Part shown: positions 49,923 through 60,640 of the stretch, piece by piece | How the letters are laid out: the number at the start of each line of letters is the position of its first letter | Position numbering within the stretch: the stretch's first letter is position 1 | Assembly: GCF_003313325.1 (NCBI RefSeq) | Contig: NZ_QMHQ01000003.1 | Span: forward strand, 414,662 to 478,661 | From: Pedobacter namyangjuensis | GTDB lineage: Bacteria > Bacteroidota > Bacteroidia > Sphingobacteriales > Sphingobacteriaceae | DNA: 64,000 bases | Direction: 5' to 3' | The notes under the pieces: model-generated | The model's input: the letters and a program-made list of their open reading frames with translations, nothing else | Told to the model about the DNA's origin: nothing | The model's database searches: none | Position numbers and translations under genes: made by a program

Positions 49923-52136
49923 ATGAAGACTACTTTAGTAATTGATTTAGAGGCAGAAAAGCAAGAAATCCTAAAAAGATATCGGGCTTTGTTACGTGCA
50001 TCTAAATCTACTTTACAACGCGGAGATAAAAAAGAGATACGTAAAGCTTTCGAAATGGCACTGGAAAGCCATAAAGATATGCGTCGTAAATCTGGCGAAC
50101 CTTATATATACCACCCCATTGCCGTTGCGCAAATTGCTGCAGAAGAAATTGGTTTGGGTACAACTTCTATTGTATGTGCGTTATTGCACGATGTTGTAGA
50201 AGATACCGACATTACCCTTGAAGATATTGAGCGTGAGTTTGGCAAGAAAACGGCCAAAATTATTGATGGATTAACAAAAATATCTGGCGTTTTCGACTAT
50301 AATAGCTCATTACAGGCAGAGAATTTTAGAAAAATGCTGTTAACCTTGGCAGATGATGTTAGGGTAATTTTAATAAAACTTGCAGATAGGTTGCATAACA
50401 TGCGAACGATGGATTTTATGCCAAGGCAGAAGCAACTTAAAATTGCATCAGAAACTATCTATTTATATGCTCCGTTAGCGCACAGACTAGGGCTTTATGC
50501 CATTAAATCTGAGCTCGAGGATTTGTCCATGAAGTATTTGGAACCAGATACATATAAATACATCGCTAATCAGTTAAATGAAAAAAAAGCAGAGCGAAAC
50601 TCCTTTATAAAAACATTTGTTGAGCCGATAAACGAAATTTTAGCCGAACAGGGCCTAATTGCCAATGTTTACGGCAGGCCAAAATCGATACATTCTATTT
50701 GGAATAAAATGAAAAAGAAAAGCATTCCTTTTGAAGAGGTTTACGATCTTTTTGCCATTAGAATTATTTTAGATAGTCTTCCGGAAAAAGAAAAAGCAGA
50801 TTGTTGGAAAGCCTATAGCATTGTTACCGATTTATACCGACCAAATCCCGATAGGTTGAGAGATTGGGTTTCTTCTCCGAAAGGAAATGGATATGAATCT
50901 TTGCATACCACCGTTATGGGGCCAAAAGGGCAATGGGTTGAGGTGCAAATACGTACGCAACGGATGAACGAAATTGCGGAAAAAGGTTTTGCCGCACATT
51001 GGAAATATAAAGAATCTAGCAACGATAATGGTTTAGACCAGTGGATACAAAAAGTTAGAGAAATGTTAAGTAATCCTGAAGCCAACGCTTTAGATTTTCT
51101 TGACGACTTTAAAATGAACCTTTTCTCTGATGAAATTTTCATTTTTACCCCAAAAGGAGCTTTGCTACAATTGCCATTGGGCGCCACTGCACTAGATTTT
51201 GCTTTTGAAATACACACTGATGTTGGTGCAAAATGTATCGGCGCAAAGGTTAACCACAAATTGGTACCACTTTCTTATAAATTGCAAAACGGCGATCAGG
51301 TAGAGATTATCACCTCTGGTAAACAAACACCAAAAGAAGATTGGCTTAACATTGTTGTAACTGCTAAAGCTAAATCTAAAATCAAATCTTCGCTAAAAGA
51401 AGAAAAAAGAAAAGTTGCCGAATTAGGGAAAGAGATTTTAGAGCGTAAATTAAAATCGCTTAAAATCACTTACAATACAGATAACTTGAATAGGCTAACC
51501 TATTTTTTCAAACTTCAATCAACGCAAGATCTTTTTATCGGCGTTGCCGAAGGAAAAATCGAAGTGAAAGATTTAAGAGATTATCTAAGCAGTGAAAAAG
51601 AAATAGAAAATCGCAGTACTTTCCATGCTCCGGGAGAAGGACAGCATATTGAAGCCTTACTTAATAAGGTAAAAGGCCCAGAATCTGATATTTTATTAAT
51701 TGGCGAAGATTTACAAAAAATCGATTACACTTTAGCTTCATGTTGCAATCCTATTCCTGGAGATGATGTTTTCGGTTTTGTTACCGTTAGCGAAGGCATA
51801 AAAATACACCGTACCAATTGCCCAAATGCAGCCCAGCTGATGGCAAATTACGGTTATAGAATTGTTAAGGCTAAATGGAACAGAGCGCAGGAATTAACTT
51901 TCTTAACCGGCCTTCGCATAGTGGGTATTGATGACGTTGGATTAATTAACAATATAACCAAAGTAATCTCTAACGATTTTAAGGTGAATATGCGATCTAT
52001 TACCGTAGACACAAATGACGGAATTTTCGATGGCTCTATTAAGGTATTTGTAAATGACAAAGACCATTTAGATAACTTAATTAAAAACCTACTTGAAGTT
52101 AGGGGTGTAACAGGAGTAACAAGATTTGATGCCTAG
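49923..52136 (+). CDS. Bifunctional (p)ppGpp synthetase/hydrolase
   Basis: A 737-aa long RSH enzyme. Domains in order: HD hydrolase (about 55-160: HPIAVAQIAAEEIGLGTTSIVCALLHDVVEDT), RelA/SpoT synthetase (about 235-345: VYGRPKSIHSIWNKMKKK), TGS (about 395-460: IFTPKGALLQLPLGATALDFAFEIHT), helical/zinc-finger region (CCNPIPGDDVFGF), and C-terminal ACT (LRIVGIDDVGLINNITKVIS). The intact HD motif indicates hydrolase activity, with synthesis activity from the RelA_SpoT domain; it controls the stringent response. The single long RSH here suggests a Rel-type enzyme. Confidence 0.95.
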   Translation: MKTTLVIDLEAEKQEILKRYRALLRASKSTLQRGDKKEIRKAFEMALESHKDMRRKSGEPYIYHPIAVAQIAAEEIGLGTTSIVCALLHDVVEDTDITLEDIEREFGKKTAKIIDGLTKISGVFDYNSSLQAENFRKMLLTLADDVRVILIKLADRLHNMRTMDFMPRQKQLKIASETIYLYAPLAHRLGLYAIKSELEDLSMKYLEPDTYKYIANQLNEKKAERNSFIKTFVEPINEILAEQGLIANVYGRPKSIHSIWNKMKKKSIPFEEVYDLFAIRIILDSLPEKEKADCWKAYSIVTDLYRPNPDRLRDWVSSPKGNGYESLHTTVMGPKGQWVEVQIRTQRMNEIAEKGFAAHWKYKESSNDNGLDQWIQKVREMLSNPEANALDFLDDFKMNLFSDEIFIFTPKGALLQLPLGATALDFAFEIHTDVGAKCIGAKVNHKLVPLSYKLQNGDQVEIITSGKQTPKEDWLNIVVTAKAKSKIKSSLKEEKRKVAELGKEILERKLKSLKITYNTDNLNRLTYFFKLQSTQDLFIGVAEGKIEVKDLRDYLSSEKEIENRSTFHAPGEGQHIEALLNKVKGPESDILLIGEDLQKIDYTLASCCNPIPGDDVFGFVTVSEGIKIHRTNCPNAAQLMANYGYRIVKAKWNRAQELTFLTGLRIVGIDDVGLINNITKVISNDFKVNMRSITVDTNDGIFDGSIKVFVNDKDHLDNLIKNLLEVRGVTGVTRFDA

Positions 52137-52259
52137 TGACCTTTAATTATCTATTTTAAAAGAATTGCAATCTAACAACGTTTTAATAATAGTTAACAAT
52201 CTTTACACTTTGTTAATTATTAATCGTTGTAATAACTTTAATCTGTGTAATCATTTATC

Positions 52260-52267
52260 TACCTTTG
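52260..52267 (+). promoter_or_regulatory. -7 promoter box for fur
   Basis: TACCTTTG, 8/8 match, 18 nt before the fur ATG at 52286, with TTTA (52237-52240) as a weak -33 at 19-nt spacing. A purine-rich stretch GGAGAGGAG lies between, one of few SD-like sequences here. Confidence 0.55.
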
Positions 52268-52285
52268 GAGAGGAGTTTAAAAACT

Positions 52286-52780
52286 ATGTCTGAACACAAT
52301 ACTAGTGAGTTGGTTAGAAAAATATTCGAAGCCTACCTTGAAAATAAAAATTTAAGAAAAACCCCTGAGCGTTTCGCAATTTTAGAAGAAATATATTCTA
52401 GAGACGACCATTTCGACGTGGAGACACTTTACATCCACATGAAAAATCAAAAATATCGTGTAAGTAGAGCTACAGTTTACAACACATTGGAACTTTTGGT
52501 TTCTTGCGATTTAGTTACCAAACACCAGTTTGGTAAAAACATGGCACAGTTTGAGAAATCATACGGTTACCACCAGCACGATCATGTTATTTGCATAGAT
52601 TGTGGCAAGGTGGTAGAATTCTGCGACCCGCGTATCCATCAAATCCAAAGCATGGTGGGCGATCTTTTAAAATTTGACATCAAGCATCATTCGCTAAATC
52701 TTTATGGCGTTTGTTTTGATTGTAGCGCTGCCGCTGCGATTAAATCTGTAGCTGCTACCAAAAAAAATGCAACAAACTAA
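52286..52780 (+). CDS. fur: Fur family transcriptional regulator
   Basis: A 164-aa metalloregulator: winged helix (about 1-85, LRKTPERFAILEEIYSRDDHFDVETLYIHM, RVSRATVYNTLELL), then a dimerisation/metal domain with HQHDHVICIDCGKVVEF and YGVCFDC, giving two CxxC structural zinc pairs. Fur-type Fe2+ response is likely, but PerR or Zur cannot be excluded. ATG at 52286 chosen over a TTG seven codons upstream within the promoter. It is 32 nt upstream of purA and probably cotranscribed. Confidence 0.88.
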   Translation: MSEHNTSELVRKIFEAYLENKNLRKTPERFAILEEIYSRDDHFDVETLYIHMKNQKYRVSRATVYNTLELLVSCDLVTKHQFGKNMAQFEKSYGYHQHDHVICIDCGKVVEFCDPRIHQIQSMVGDLLKFDIKHHSLNLYGVCFDCSAAAAIKSVAATKKNATN

Positions 52781-52803
52781 TTCAATCATATCCATTTCTA
52801 TAA

Positions 52804-54087
<1,284 letters not shown>

Positions 54088-54108
54088 TTTATATTAAGCC
54101 ATTATATC

Positions 54109-54145
54109 ATCCCCTTGAAAATTATTTTCAAGGGGATTTTTATTT
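54109..54145 (+). terminator. Terminator of purA
   Basis: A perfect 13-bp stem, ATCCCCTTGAAAA (54109-54121) and TTTTCAAGGGGAT (54125-54137), with TTA loop and a following TTTTATTT. Confidence 0.92.
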
Positions 54146-54168
54146 CCCTTAATTTTAAATATTTGACT

Positions 54169-54176
54169 TAATTTTG
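54169..54176 (+). promoter_or_regulatory. -7 promoter box for pabB
   Basis: TAATTTTG, 8/8 match, 10 nt before the ATG at 54187. Confidence 0.55.
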
Positions 54177-54186
54177 GCGAGTCTTT

Positions 54187-55443
54187 ATGAATGTAGCTAA
54201 CATCAATTTATTTAAACAAAAAGCTTTAAAATATGCCTCAAATTTCGATGCTTGCTGTTGTTTAGATTCTAATAATTATGCTGATCCTTATTCTCAATAC
54301 GACTGTTTAATAGCATTTGGAGTAGATAATCAAATCACTGCACACGCTGGCCAGGCCTTCGCTAAACTTAAATCATTTTATGAGACTAACAAGACGTGGA
54401 TGTTTGGCTTATTTAGTTACGAGCTTAAAGCCGAAACTGATGGTTTAAAAACATCAAAAACAGATCATTTAAATTTCCCAGATTTATTCTTTTTCGTACC
54501 TCAGTATTTAATCGCTTTAAAAGGCGAAAATGTTAACGTAATTATTGGAAACGAAGAAATTTTAGAGAATATTAAAAATCTTGCACTAAATGATGTCAGC
54601 CTACAAAGCCCTATTAAAATTGAAAGTAAATTAACGAAGGAAACTTATGTTGACATAATTAACTCTTTGCAAAAGCATATTGCCAGAGGCGATATTTACG
54701 AAATCAATTTTTGCCAGGAATTTTTTGCAGCAAATGCCGAAATAGATCCTCTAGCTGTTTACCATGCTTTAAATTTATTATCCCCTACTCCTTTTTCAGG
54801 CTTTTTTAAAATATTTGATAAATACATTTTATCGGCTACGCCGGAAAGATTTTTAGCCAAACGGGGCGAAAAAATTATATCTCAACCTATTAAAGGTACG
54901 GCTAAAAGAAGCGTAAACCTTGAGGAAGATGAGCGTATTAAAGATGATTTAAAAAACAGCGTTAAAGAGCAAGCAGAAAATGTTATGATTGTAGATTTAG
55001 TTAGAAACGACCTTACTAAAAGTGCGGTTAAAGGTTCTGTTAGGGTTGATGAACTTTTTGGTATTTATACTTTCCCCCAGGTGCATCAAATGATTTCGAC
55101 GATAAGTTGCGAGCTAAATCCGGAAGTTCATTTTATTGACGCCATAAAAAATGCTTTTCCAATGGGATCCATGACTGGAGCTCCGAAAATTAAAGCAATG
55201 CAATTAATAGACGAGTACGAAAATGGCAACCGTGGTGCCTACTCAGGTTCATTTGGCTGTATTTCACCAGATGGTGATTTTGATTTTAATGTAATTATCC
55301 GAAGTATTTTATATAATAAAACTACTAAATACTTATCGTTTCAAGTTGGTGGCGCTATTACCTACGTAGCAAATGCCGAACAAGAATATGAGGAGTGTTT
55401 ATTAAAAGCCTCGGCGATTATGAAAGTACTCGGCGATTCTTAA
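54187..55443 (+). CDS. pabB: Aminodeoxychorismate synthase component I (chorismate-binding)
   Basis: A 418-aa chorismate-binding enzyme. C-terminal signature: RGDIYEINFCQEF, LSATPERFLAKRG, ISQPIKGTAKRS, DLVRNDLTKSAVKGSVRVDELFGIYTFPQVHQMISTI, and MTGAPKIKAMQLIDEYE then RGAYSGSFGCISPDGDFDFNVIIR, all in the normal order. PabB aminates chorismate to ADC for folate. A TrpE role is less likely as no trp gene is near. It ends at a bidirectional terminator with the M48 gene. Confidence 0.88.
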   Translation: MNVANINLFKQKALKYASNFDACCCLDSNNYADPYSQYDCLIAFGVDNQITAHAGQAFAKLKSFYETNKTWMFGLFSYELKAETDGLKTSKTDHLNFPDLFFFVPQYLIALKGENVNVIIGNEEILENIKNLALNDVSLQSPIKIESKLTKETYVDIINSLQKHIARGDIYEINFCQEFFAANAEIDPLAVYHALNLLSPTPFSGFFKIFDKYILSATPERFLAKRGEKIISQPIKGTAKRSVNLEEDERIKDDLKNSVKEQAENVMIVDLVRNDLTKSAVKGSVRVDELFGIYTFPQVHQMISTISCELNPEVHFIDAIKNAFPMGSMTGAPKIKAMQLIDEYENGNRGAYSGSFGCISPDGDFDFNVIIRSILYNKTTKYLSFQVGGAITYVANAEQEYEECLLKASAIMKVLGDS

Positions 55444-55479
55444 GTTGGAATCCGTATTAATTTAATTCTTTTAAATAAA

Positions 55480-55510
55480 AAAGGTGAAAAGTAATTTACT
55501 TTTCACCTTT
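55480..55510 (-). terminator. Terminator between pabB and the M48 peptidase gene
   Basis: AAAGGTGAAAAGTAA pairs with TTACTTTTCACCTTT. The left side is preceded by AAATAAAA, a T-tract on the minus strand, so it mainly serves the M48 gene; pabB may use it too. Confidence 0.85.
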
Positions 55511-55528
55511 AAGCCTTAACGTTTAAGT

Positions 55529-56332
55529 TTATTTTTTATAATATTTCATTGCTGCTGGCAAATCTCTTTGTATTTGTGCAATACGAGCTTCATCTGTAGG
55601 GTGAGTACTTAAAAAAGCAGGCGGTTTCTGTGCACTTGCACTAGCCTGTGCCATTCTTTGCCAAAAACCGATTGCAGTATTAGGATTATATCCTGCCATT
55701 GCCATAAAAGATAAACCCATTTTATCAGCTTCTAATTCTTGGCTTCTTCCGTATTTTAAAATGGTCAATTGTCCTCCTATGCCATAAGCTGCATTTATGT
55801 AATCCGCGTATTTTGAATTGCTACTCGCTACACCAACAGCAGCACCACCCACTTGTGCCAATTGCATTTGCGACGCTCTTTCTGCAGAGTGTTGTGCAAT
55901 TGCATGAGCAATTTCGTGGCCCATTACAGTCGCCAAGCCTGCTTCGTCTTTAGTTACAGGCAAAATACCTGTGTAAATAGCAACTTTTCCACCAGGCATA
56001 CACCAAGCGTTAATCTCCTTACTTTCAATCAAATTAAATTCCCATTTGTAGTTTCTAATTTGCTCACCAAAACCGTTCTGGTTCATGTACTGTGTTACTG
56101 CTGCTGAGATTTTTGCACCAACCCTTTTAACCATTTGTGTATTTGCAGAGTTAGTAGATACAACTTTTGTAGTTGGATCACTTAATAATTGCTGATAACC
56201 AATAGCCGCTTGCTGTTGCAAAGCGCTATCATCTACTAAGCTTAATCTGCTTCTTCCAGTTAATGGCACCGTAGAGCAAGACGATATTGCCAACAAACAA
56301 GTAGCAATACCCATTATCATCATTTTTTTCAT
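55529..56332 (-). CDS. M48 family metalloprotease, lipoprotein
   Basis: A 267-aa protein with a lipoprotein signal (MKKMMIMGIATCLLAISSC, Cys about residue 19) and an M48 catalytic domain: VMGHEIAHAIAQHSAERASQ (HExxH), GRSQELEADKMGLSFM (third ligand Glu), and a C-terminal STHPTDEARIAQI. This is the BepA/LoiP-like outer-membrane protein quality-control class, periplasm-facing. ATG at 56332 is preferred because it directly precedes the signal sequence. Confidence 0.93.
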   Translation of the reverse strand: MKKMMIMGIATCLLAISSCSTVPLTGRSRLSLVDDSALQQQAAIGYQQLLSDPTTKVVSTNSANTQMVKRVGAKISAAVTQYMNQNGFGEQIRNYKWEFNLIESKEINAWCMPGGKVAIYTGILPVTKDEAGLATVMGHEIAHAIAQHSAERASQMQLAQVGGAAVGVASSNSKYADYINAAYGIGGQLTILKYGRSQELEADKMGLSFMAMAGYNPNTAIGFWQRMAQASASAQKPPAFLSTHPTDEARIAQIQRDLPAAMKYYKK

Positions 56333-56396
56333 CGATATTTTTTTTAGATAGTTTTTGTTCCTTTTTACAGATAACAAAACAAATAGCTTTTTGGTT

Positions 56397-57047
56397 CTAT
56401 AAGCCTTGCTTCTTTTTAAACAGGTAAACTTTAGATTCTTTGCCTTTTAGTAATCGTTCGATATTTTTTTGATGCGTTACTAAAATCAGCACGCAAACAC
56501 AAATACCGTATAATACCTCAGATTTTATGGACGACTGTAGCACAAACACCACACCTATAGGAAACGAGAAGCCAGCGCATATAGAGCTGAGCGAAACATA
56601 TTTGGTTACCAATAGCACTACCACAAAAACAAGAACGCAAATTAACGCTGCCTGGTAGTTCACTGCCAAAACCATTCCAAAAAGTGTAGCTACCCCCTTT
56701 CCACCTCTAAAACCAGCAAATATTGGGAATAAGTGGCCCATTACCGCTATTACGCCAAGGGCAAGTTGGTAATTTACAAACTGTGTAGAATTTTGAGGTC
56801 CGGTAACAGATAAACCTATAAAAGCAGCTAACTGAGTTGCAGTAAAGCCTTTAAAAATATCTATAAACATTACCGCAATACCGGCCTTTTTACCTAGAAC
56901 CCTAAAAGTATTGGTGGCACCTGCATTACCGCTACCATATTCTCTAACATCTATGCCGTAAAAAGCTTGTCCTAACCACACTGCCGAGGGAATAGAACCT
57001 AAGAGATAGGCGACAATTAGCGCTGAGAGTGAATAGATCGAAATCAT
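56397..57047 (-). CDS. plsY: Glycerol-3-phosphate acyltransferase (acyl-phosphate)
   Basis: A 216-aa membrane acyltransferase with five helices; acylates glycerol-3-phosphate from acyl phosphate, first step of phospholipid synthesis. PlsY motifs seen: GSIPSAVWLG and YGSGNAGATNTFRVLGKKAG (motif 1, about 37-56), GHLFPIFAGFRGGKGVATL (motif 2, about 104-122), and a third with QKNIERLLKGKE. It lies 51 nt downstream of nadC, likely in the same operon. Confidence 0.95.
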   Translation of the reverse strand: MISIYSLSALIVAYLLGSIPSAVWLGQAFYGIDVREYGSGNAGATNTFRVLGKKAGIAVMFIDIFKGFTATQLAAFIGLSVTGPQNSTQFVNYQLALGVIAVMGHLFPIFAGFRGGKGVATLFGMVLAVNYQAALICVLVFVVVLLVTKYVSLSSICAGFSFPIGVVFVLQSSIKSEVLYGICVCVLILVTHQKNIERLLKGKESKVYLFKKKQGL

Positions 57048-57098
57048 GACCTACAATAATACTAAAAAAAACAGACTCAATTGGATAGAATTTAGGGA

Positions 57099-57941
57099 TT
57101 AAAATGCTTTTAAACTAAGATCTAAACTTTTAACCGAGTGGGTTAAAGCCCCCATTGATATAAAATCGACACCGCAAGCTGCATAATCGGTAACATTTTC
57201 TTCAACAATACCGCCAGATGCTTCTGTAGTAAATCGACCATCAATAATATCAACGGCTTGTTTAAGTAGTGGCAGATCAAAGTTATCTAACATAATTCTA
57301 TTTATGTTTCCAGTATCCAAAACTTCCTTCAGCTCTGTTAAATTTCTTACTTCTATTTCTATTTCTAAATTCTTCCCTGTTTCTTTAAGATAATTATTTG
57401 CAGCATTAATTGCATTGGCAATTCCTCCAGCGTAGTCTACATGATTATCTTTAATAAGAATCATATCGTACAAACCAATACGATGATTAACACCGCCACC
57501 AATTTTTACAGCCCACTTTTCTAAATACCTTAAACCGGGTGTTGTTTTACGGGTATCTAAAACTTGGGTTTTGTAAGGTTTAAGTGCAGTAACAATTCGA
57601 TTAGTTTTGGTAGCAATACCGCTCATGCGTTGCATACAGTTTAATACCAATCGCTCTGCTAATAAAATTGAATGTGTAGATCCTTCTACCGTTAAGGCAA
57701 TATCTCCATACTTTACCGAAGCGCCGTCTTCTATAAAAACGGTGGTTTTAAGACTGTTATCTATCTGATTAAAAATCTCAAGTGCAAGCTCAACACCTGC
57801 TAAAATACCATCTTCTTTAACAATTAATCTAGCTCTTCCTTGCGTACCTGCCGCAATAGTAGAAAGCGAAGTATGGTCGCCATCGCCAACATCTTCAGCA
57901 ATAGCATTCTTAATAAAAAGGTCAATCAGTTGTTTGTTCAA
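57099..57941 (-). CDS. nadC: Nicotinate-nucleotide pyrophosphorylase
   Basis: An about 280-aa quinolinate phosphoribosyltransferase, making NAMN from quinolinate and PRPP in NAD synthesis. Seen: AEDVGDGDHTSLSTI, LNCMQRMSGIATKT, DTRKTTPGLRYLEKWAVKIGGGVNHR and the KDNHV segment. The most family-like start is the TTG at 57941 (MNKQLIDLFIKNAIAEDVG); a TTG nine codons upstream (57968) is in frame. A perfect -7 box at 57957-57964 lies 15 nt before the 57941 codon, which argues for the later start. Confidence 0.9.
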   Translation of the reverse strand: MNKQLIDLFIKNAIAEDVGDGDHTSLSTIAAGTQGRARLIVKEDGILAGVELALEIFNQIDNSLKTTVFIEDGASVKYGDIALTVEGSTHSILLAERLVLNCMQRMSGIATKTNRIVTALKPYKTQVLDTRKTTPGLRYLEKWAVKIGGGVNHRIGLYDMILIKDNHVDYAGGIANAINAANNYLKETGKNLEIEIEVRNLTELKEVLDTGNINRIMLDNFDLPLLKQAVDIIDGRFTTEASGGIVEENVTDYAACGVDFISMGALTHSVKSLDLSLKAF

Positions 57942-57956
57942 AGCAGTATTTTTATT

Positions 57957-57964
57957 CAAAATTA
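57957..57964 (-). promoter_or_regulatory. -7 promoter box for nadC
   Basis: TAATTTTG on the minus strand, 8/8 match, ending 15 nt before the chosen TTG start. Confidence 0.5.
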
Positions 57965-57984
57965 ACAAAATACTGCTAAAAAAG

Positions 57985-58389
57985 CTACTCTTTATCGGGT
58001 TCTATCCTTAACTCTGTGATTAAGAAATTGTTAGCCGGCTTTTTTACATTCATTGTAATAGTAACCCTAAACTTGCCGTTTTTAGTAGTTAAAGACAAAA
58101 TACCTAAACGGTAATTTGGGTTATTACTGAGTTTATGAATGATGGCGGATTTTGATGGTGGATACTTTAAAAAAAAATCTTTTATTATCTGTTCAGACTG
58201 TGCTTTATTGTATACATCCTCCTGGTCAATAATTATTAATTCTACCGAGGGAGCAAAATGTTTGGCGATTTCTTTAGCATTACCGATTCTAAAATACGTA
58301 GCCAAATCATCAACAATTTCAACTTGAGGCGCATTTCTTGATGGTAAATGCAAAAGCAACAGCAATAACGCAAGTAAGGGTTTCATCAT
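57985..58389 (-). CDS. DUF4783-like exported protein
   Basis: A 134-aa protein with a signal peptide (MMKPLLALLLLLLHLPSRNA) and a mature NTF2/SnoaL-like domain (LATYFRIGNAKEIAKHFAPSVELIIIDQE..., KDFFLKYPPSKS, LSLTTKNGKFRVTITM). It fits the DUF4783 pattern known from Bacteroidota; function unknown, periplasmic. Start may be 58389 or 58386. It ends about 40 nt upstream of the nadC start. Confidence 0.8.
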   Translation of the reverse strand: MMKPLLALLLLLLHLPSRNAPQVEIVDDLATYFRIGNAKEIAKHFAPSVELIIIDQEDVYNKAQSEQIIKDFFLKYPPSKSAIIHKLSNNPNYRLGILSLTTKNGKFRVTITMNVKKPANNFLITELRIEPDKE

Positions 58390-58479
58390 GTGTGTTGTAA
58401 TACAGTTATTGCTACACTAAAATTATGCCACTTGTAAATCACATTGTGTAAAAACTTTACTTTAAACCCATTTTTTGGC

Positions 58480-58487
58480 TATATTTG
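58480..58487 (+). promoter_or_regulatory. -7 promoter box for gpmI
   Basis: TATATTTG, 8/8 match, 64 nt before the ATG at 58552; no clear -33. Confidence 0.5.
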
Positions 58488-58551
58488 TTCTAATTAATAG
58501 ACAGAAATCGAGTGGCCTTTTATACTAAAAGCCAAAATAAAATTGAATTTA

Positions 58552-60072
58552 ATGAAAGCTAAAAAAGTTGTATTGCTGATACTAGATGGTTGGGGTTACG
58601 GAAAAAAAGATAAATCTGACGCTGCTTACGCTGCAAACACTCCCTTTTTTGATTCAATGTTAAAACATTACCCAAACTCTAAACTAGAAGCATCTGGAGA
58701 GGCTGTTGGCTTACCTGCCGGACAAATGGGAAACTCTGAAGTGGGGCACATGAATTTAGGAGCTGGAAGAGTTGTTTACCAAGAATTGGGCAGAATCAAC
58801 AAAGCTATTTCTGACAGAACTTTGCACAACAACGAAGTATTGGTAAACGCATTCAACTACGCAAAAGACAACAATAAAGCTGTTCATTTTATCGGTTTGG
58901 TATCTAACGGTGGCGTACACGCACATGTAGAGCACTTAAAAGCATTATGCGATGCAGCAACTGAAAATGGTTTGAAAGATGTTTTCGTTCATGCGTTTTT
59001 AGATGGACGCGATACAGACCCAAATTCGGGTTTAGGTTTTGTTAAGGATTTAGAAAATTATCTAAAAAATACTACCGCAAAAATTGCCAGCTTAGTTGGA
59101 AGGTATTTTGCTATGGATAGAGATAATCGTTGGGAAAGAGTTAGCCAAGCTTACAACGTAATGGTTAAAGGAATTGGCGTAAAAGCCAAAAATGCTGATG
59201 AAGCAATTCAAAAATCTTACAACGAAGGCGTAACCGATGAGTTTACCCAACCAATTGTAATTACGGATGAAGGCGGGAACCCTACGGCAACTATTAAACC
59301 TGGCGATGTGGTAATTTGCTTTAATTACAGAACAGATAGAGGTAGGGAAATTACATCGGCTTTATGCCAAACAGACTACCTAGATTTTGGTATGGAAAAA
59401 TTGCCTTTATACTATGTAACCATGACTACTTACGACGAAAGTTTTAATGGCGTTAATGTAGTATTTACAAAAGACGATTTATCAAATACACTTGGCGAAG
59501 TTTTAGAAGCTAATCACAAAAATCAAATACGCATTGCGGAAACAGAAAAATACCCGCATGTTACGTTTTTCTTTTCTGGAGGAAGAGAAAAGGAATTTGA
59601 AAACGAAAAAAGAATTTTAGTTCCTTCGCCAAAAGTTGCAACTTACGATTTGCAACCTGAAATGAGCGCTGCCGGAATTACCGAAGCCATAACTAAGGAG
59701 TTAGCTTCTGGATGGCCAGATTTTGTATGCCTAAATTTTGCTAATCCAGACATGGTTGGACATACGGGAGTGTTTGAGGCAGTGGTTAAAGCAGTAGAAA
59801 CTGCAGATGCTTGTGCAGAAAAAGTTGTTAACGCGGGTTTAGCGAATGGTTATTCGTTTATCATTCTTGCAGATCATGGCAATTCTGAATACATGATTAA
59901 CAATGATGGATCGGTAAATACAGCGCATACTACCAACTTGGTGCCATGCATTTTAATTGATGATGATTACAAAACTGTTGCTGATGGAAAATTAGGAGAT
60001 GTTGCGCCAACGGTATTAAAAATAATGGGTATCCAAATTCCAGAGATTATGACTGGTGATTGTTTAGTATAA
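58552..60072 (+). CDS. gpmI: 2,3-bisphosphoglycerate-independent phosphoglycerate mutase
   Basis: A 506-aa binuclear metalloenzyme interconverting 3- and 2-phosphoglycerate in glycolysis. Metal/catalytic motifs: LLILDGWGYG (Asp), GQMGNSEVGHMNLGAGR with the catalytic Ser (about residue 62), FLDGRDTDP, YFAMDRDNRW, FRTDR-equivalent NYRTDRGRE, NPDMVGHTG and ADHGN near the C-terminus. ATG at 58552 is preferred to a TTG three codons earlier. Its TAA overlaps the ATG of the next gene (TAATG). Confidence 0.97.
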   Translation: MKAKKVVLLILDGWGYGKKDKSDAAYAANTPFFDSMLKHYPNSKLEASGEAVGLPAGQMGNSEVGHMNLGAGRVVYQELGRINKAISDRTLHNNEVLVNAFNYAKDNNKAVHFIGLVSNGGVHAHVEHLKALCDAATENGLKDVFVHAFLDGRDTDPNSGLGFVKDLENYLKNTTAKIASLVGRYFAMDRDNRWERVSQAYNVMVKGIGVKAKNADEAIQKSYNEGVTDEFTQPIVITDEGGNPTATIKPGDVVICFNYRTDRGREITSALCQTDYLDFGMEKLPLYYVTMTTYDESFNGVNVVFTKDDLSNTLGEVLEANHKNQIRIAETEKYPHVTFFFSGGREKEFENEKRILVPSPKVATYDLQPEMSAAGITEAITKELASGWPDFVCLNFANPDMVGHTGVFEAVVKAVETADACAEKVVNAGLANGYSFIILADHGNSEYMINNDGSVNTAHTTNLVPCILIDDDYKTVADGKLGDVAPTVLKIMGIQIPEIMTGDCLV

Positions 60073-60596
60073 TGAAGAAAACTGCCTCTGTTATACTCAT
60101 ATCTTTGCTTTTCGGTTGTGGCACTACAACCGAAAAAATGGCTAATGACACGAATTATTTCGACTTAAGCGGATATTTTTCAAATGAGGCAGATAGGCTG
60201 ACAAAGGAAAATCCATCAGTTGCTAAAACGGTTTTTATTAATGGCAAAGCCGAAGAAAAAACAGTAAAAATTGCAGATTGGGTAAACGAATTGCAAAGTT
60301 TTAGTAGCTCCGATATTAACAAAGCTTCTTGGAGAGGAGAATTTACGGCTCTACAGAATGACAGCACTAAAACTTACACTTCTAATAGCGCTAAAATTCC
60401 AGTTAAATCTGTGTTTGTTAAACTTGTAAATACCAAGCCTGTTTTTATACAGATAATTTTAAAAAACGAAAATACATTATATAATTCTCACGATACGCTA
60501 ACGTACGTACCAAATGATTTTTATAGCATCGTAAAATCGCAGAAAATAAAATTGATGGAGCAGAAGAATTATAAGGTGATCGGAAAATTTAATTAA
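60072..60596 (+). CDS. Lipoprotein of unknown function coupled to gpmI
   Basis: A 174-aa protein with a lipoprotein signal MKKTASVILISLLFGC (Cys residue 16). The mature part is soluble, with no recognisable family; segments include FDLSGYFSNEADRL and FIQIILKNENTLYNSHDTLTYVPND. It overlaps the gpmI stop (TAATG), so it is translationally coupled to a glycolytic gene; a functional link is not evident. A terminator follows directly. Confidence 0.78.
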   Translation: MKKTASVILISLLFGCGTTTEKMANDTNYFDLSGYFSNEADRLTKENPSVAKTVFINGKAEEKTVKIADWVNELQSFSSSDINKASWRGEFTALQNDSTKTYTSNSAKIPVKSVFVKLVNTKPVFIQIILKNENTLYNSHDTLTYVPNDFYSIVKSQKIKLMEQKNYKVIGKFN

Positions 60597-60599
60597 AAG

Positions 60600-60640
60600 A
60601 AAATCCCCAAACTAAACAGTTGTGGGGATTTTTCTTTTTC
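60600..60640 (+). terminator. Terminator of gpmI-lipoprotein operon
   Basis: AAAATCCCCA (60600-60609) pairs with TGGGGATTTT (60623-60632), followed by TTCTTTTTC. The loop (AACTAAACAGTTG) contains a further short stem. Confidence 0.85.
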
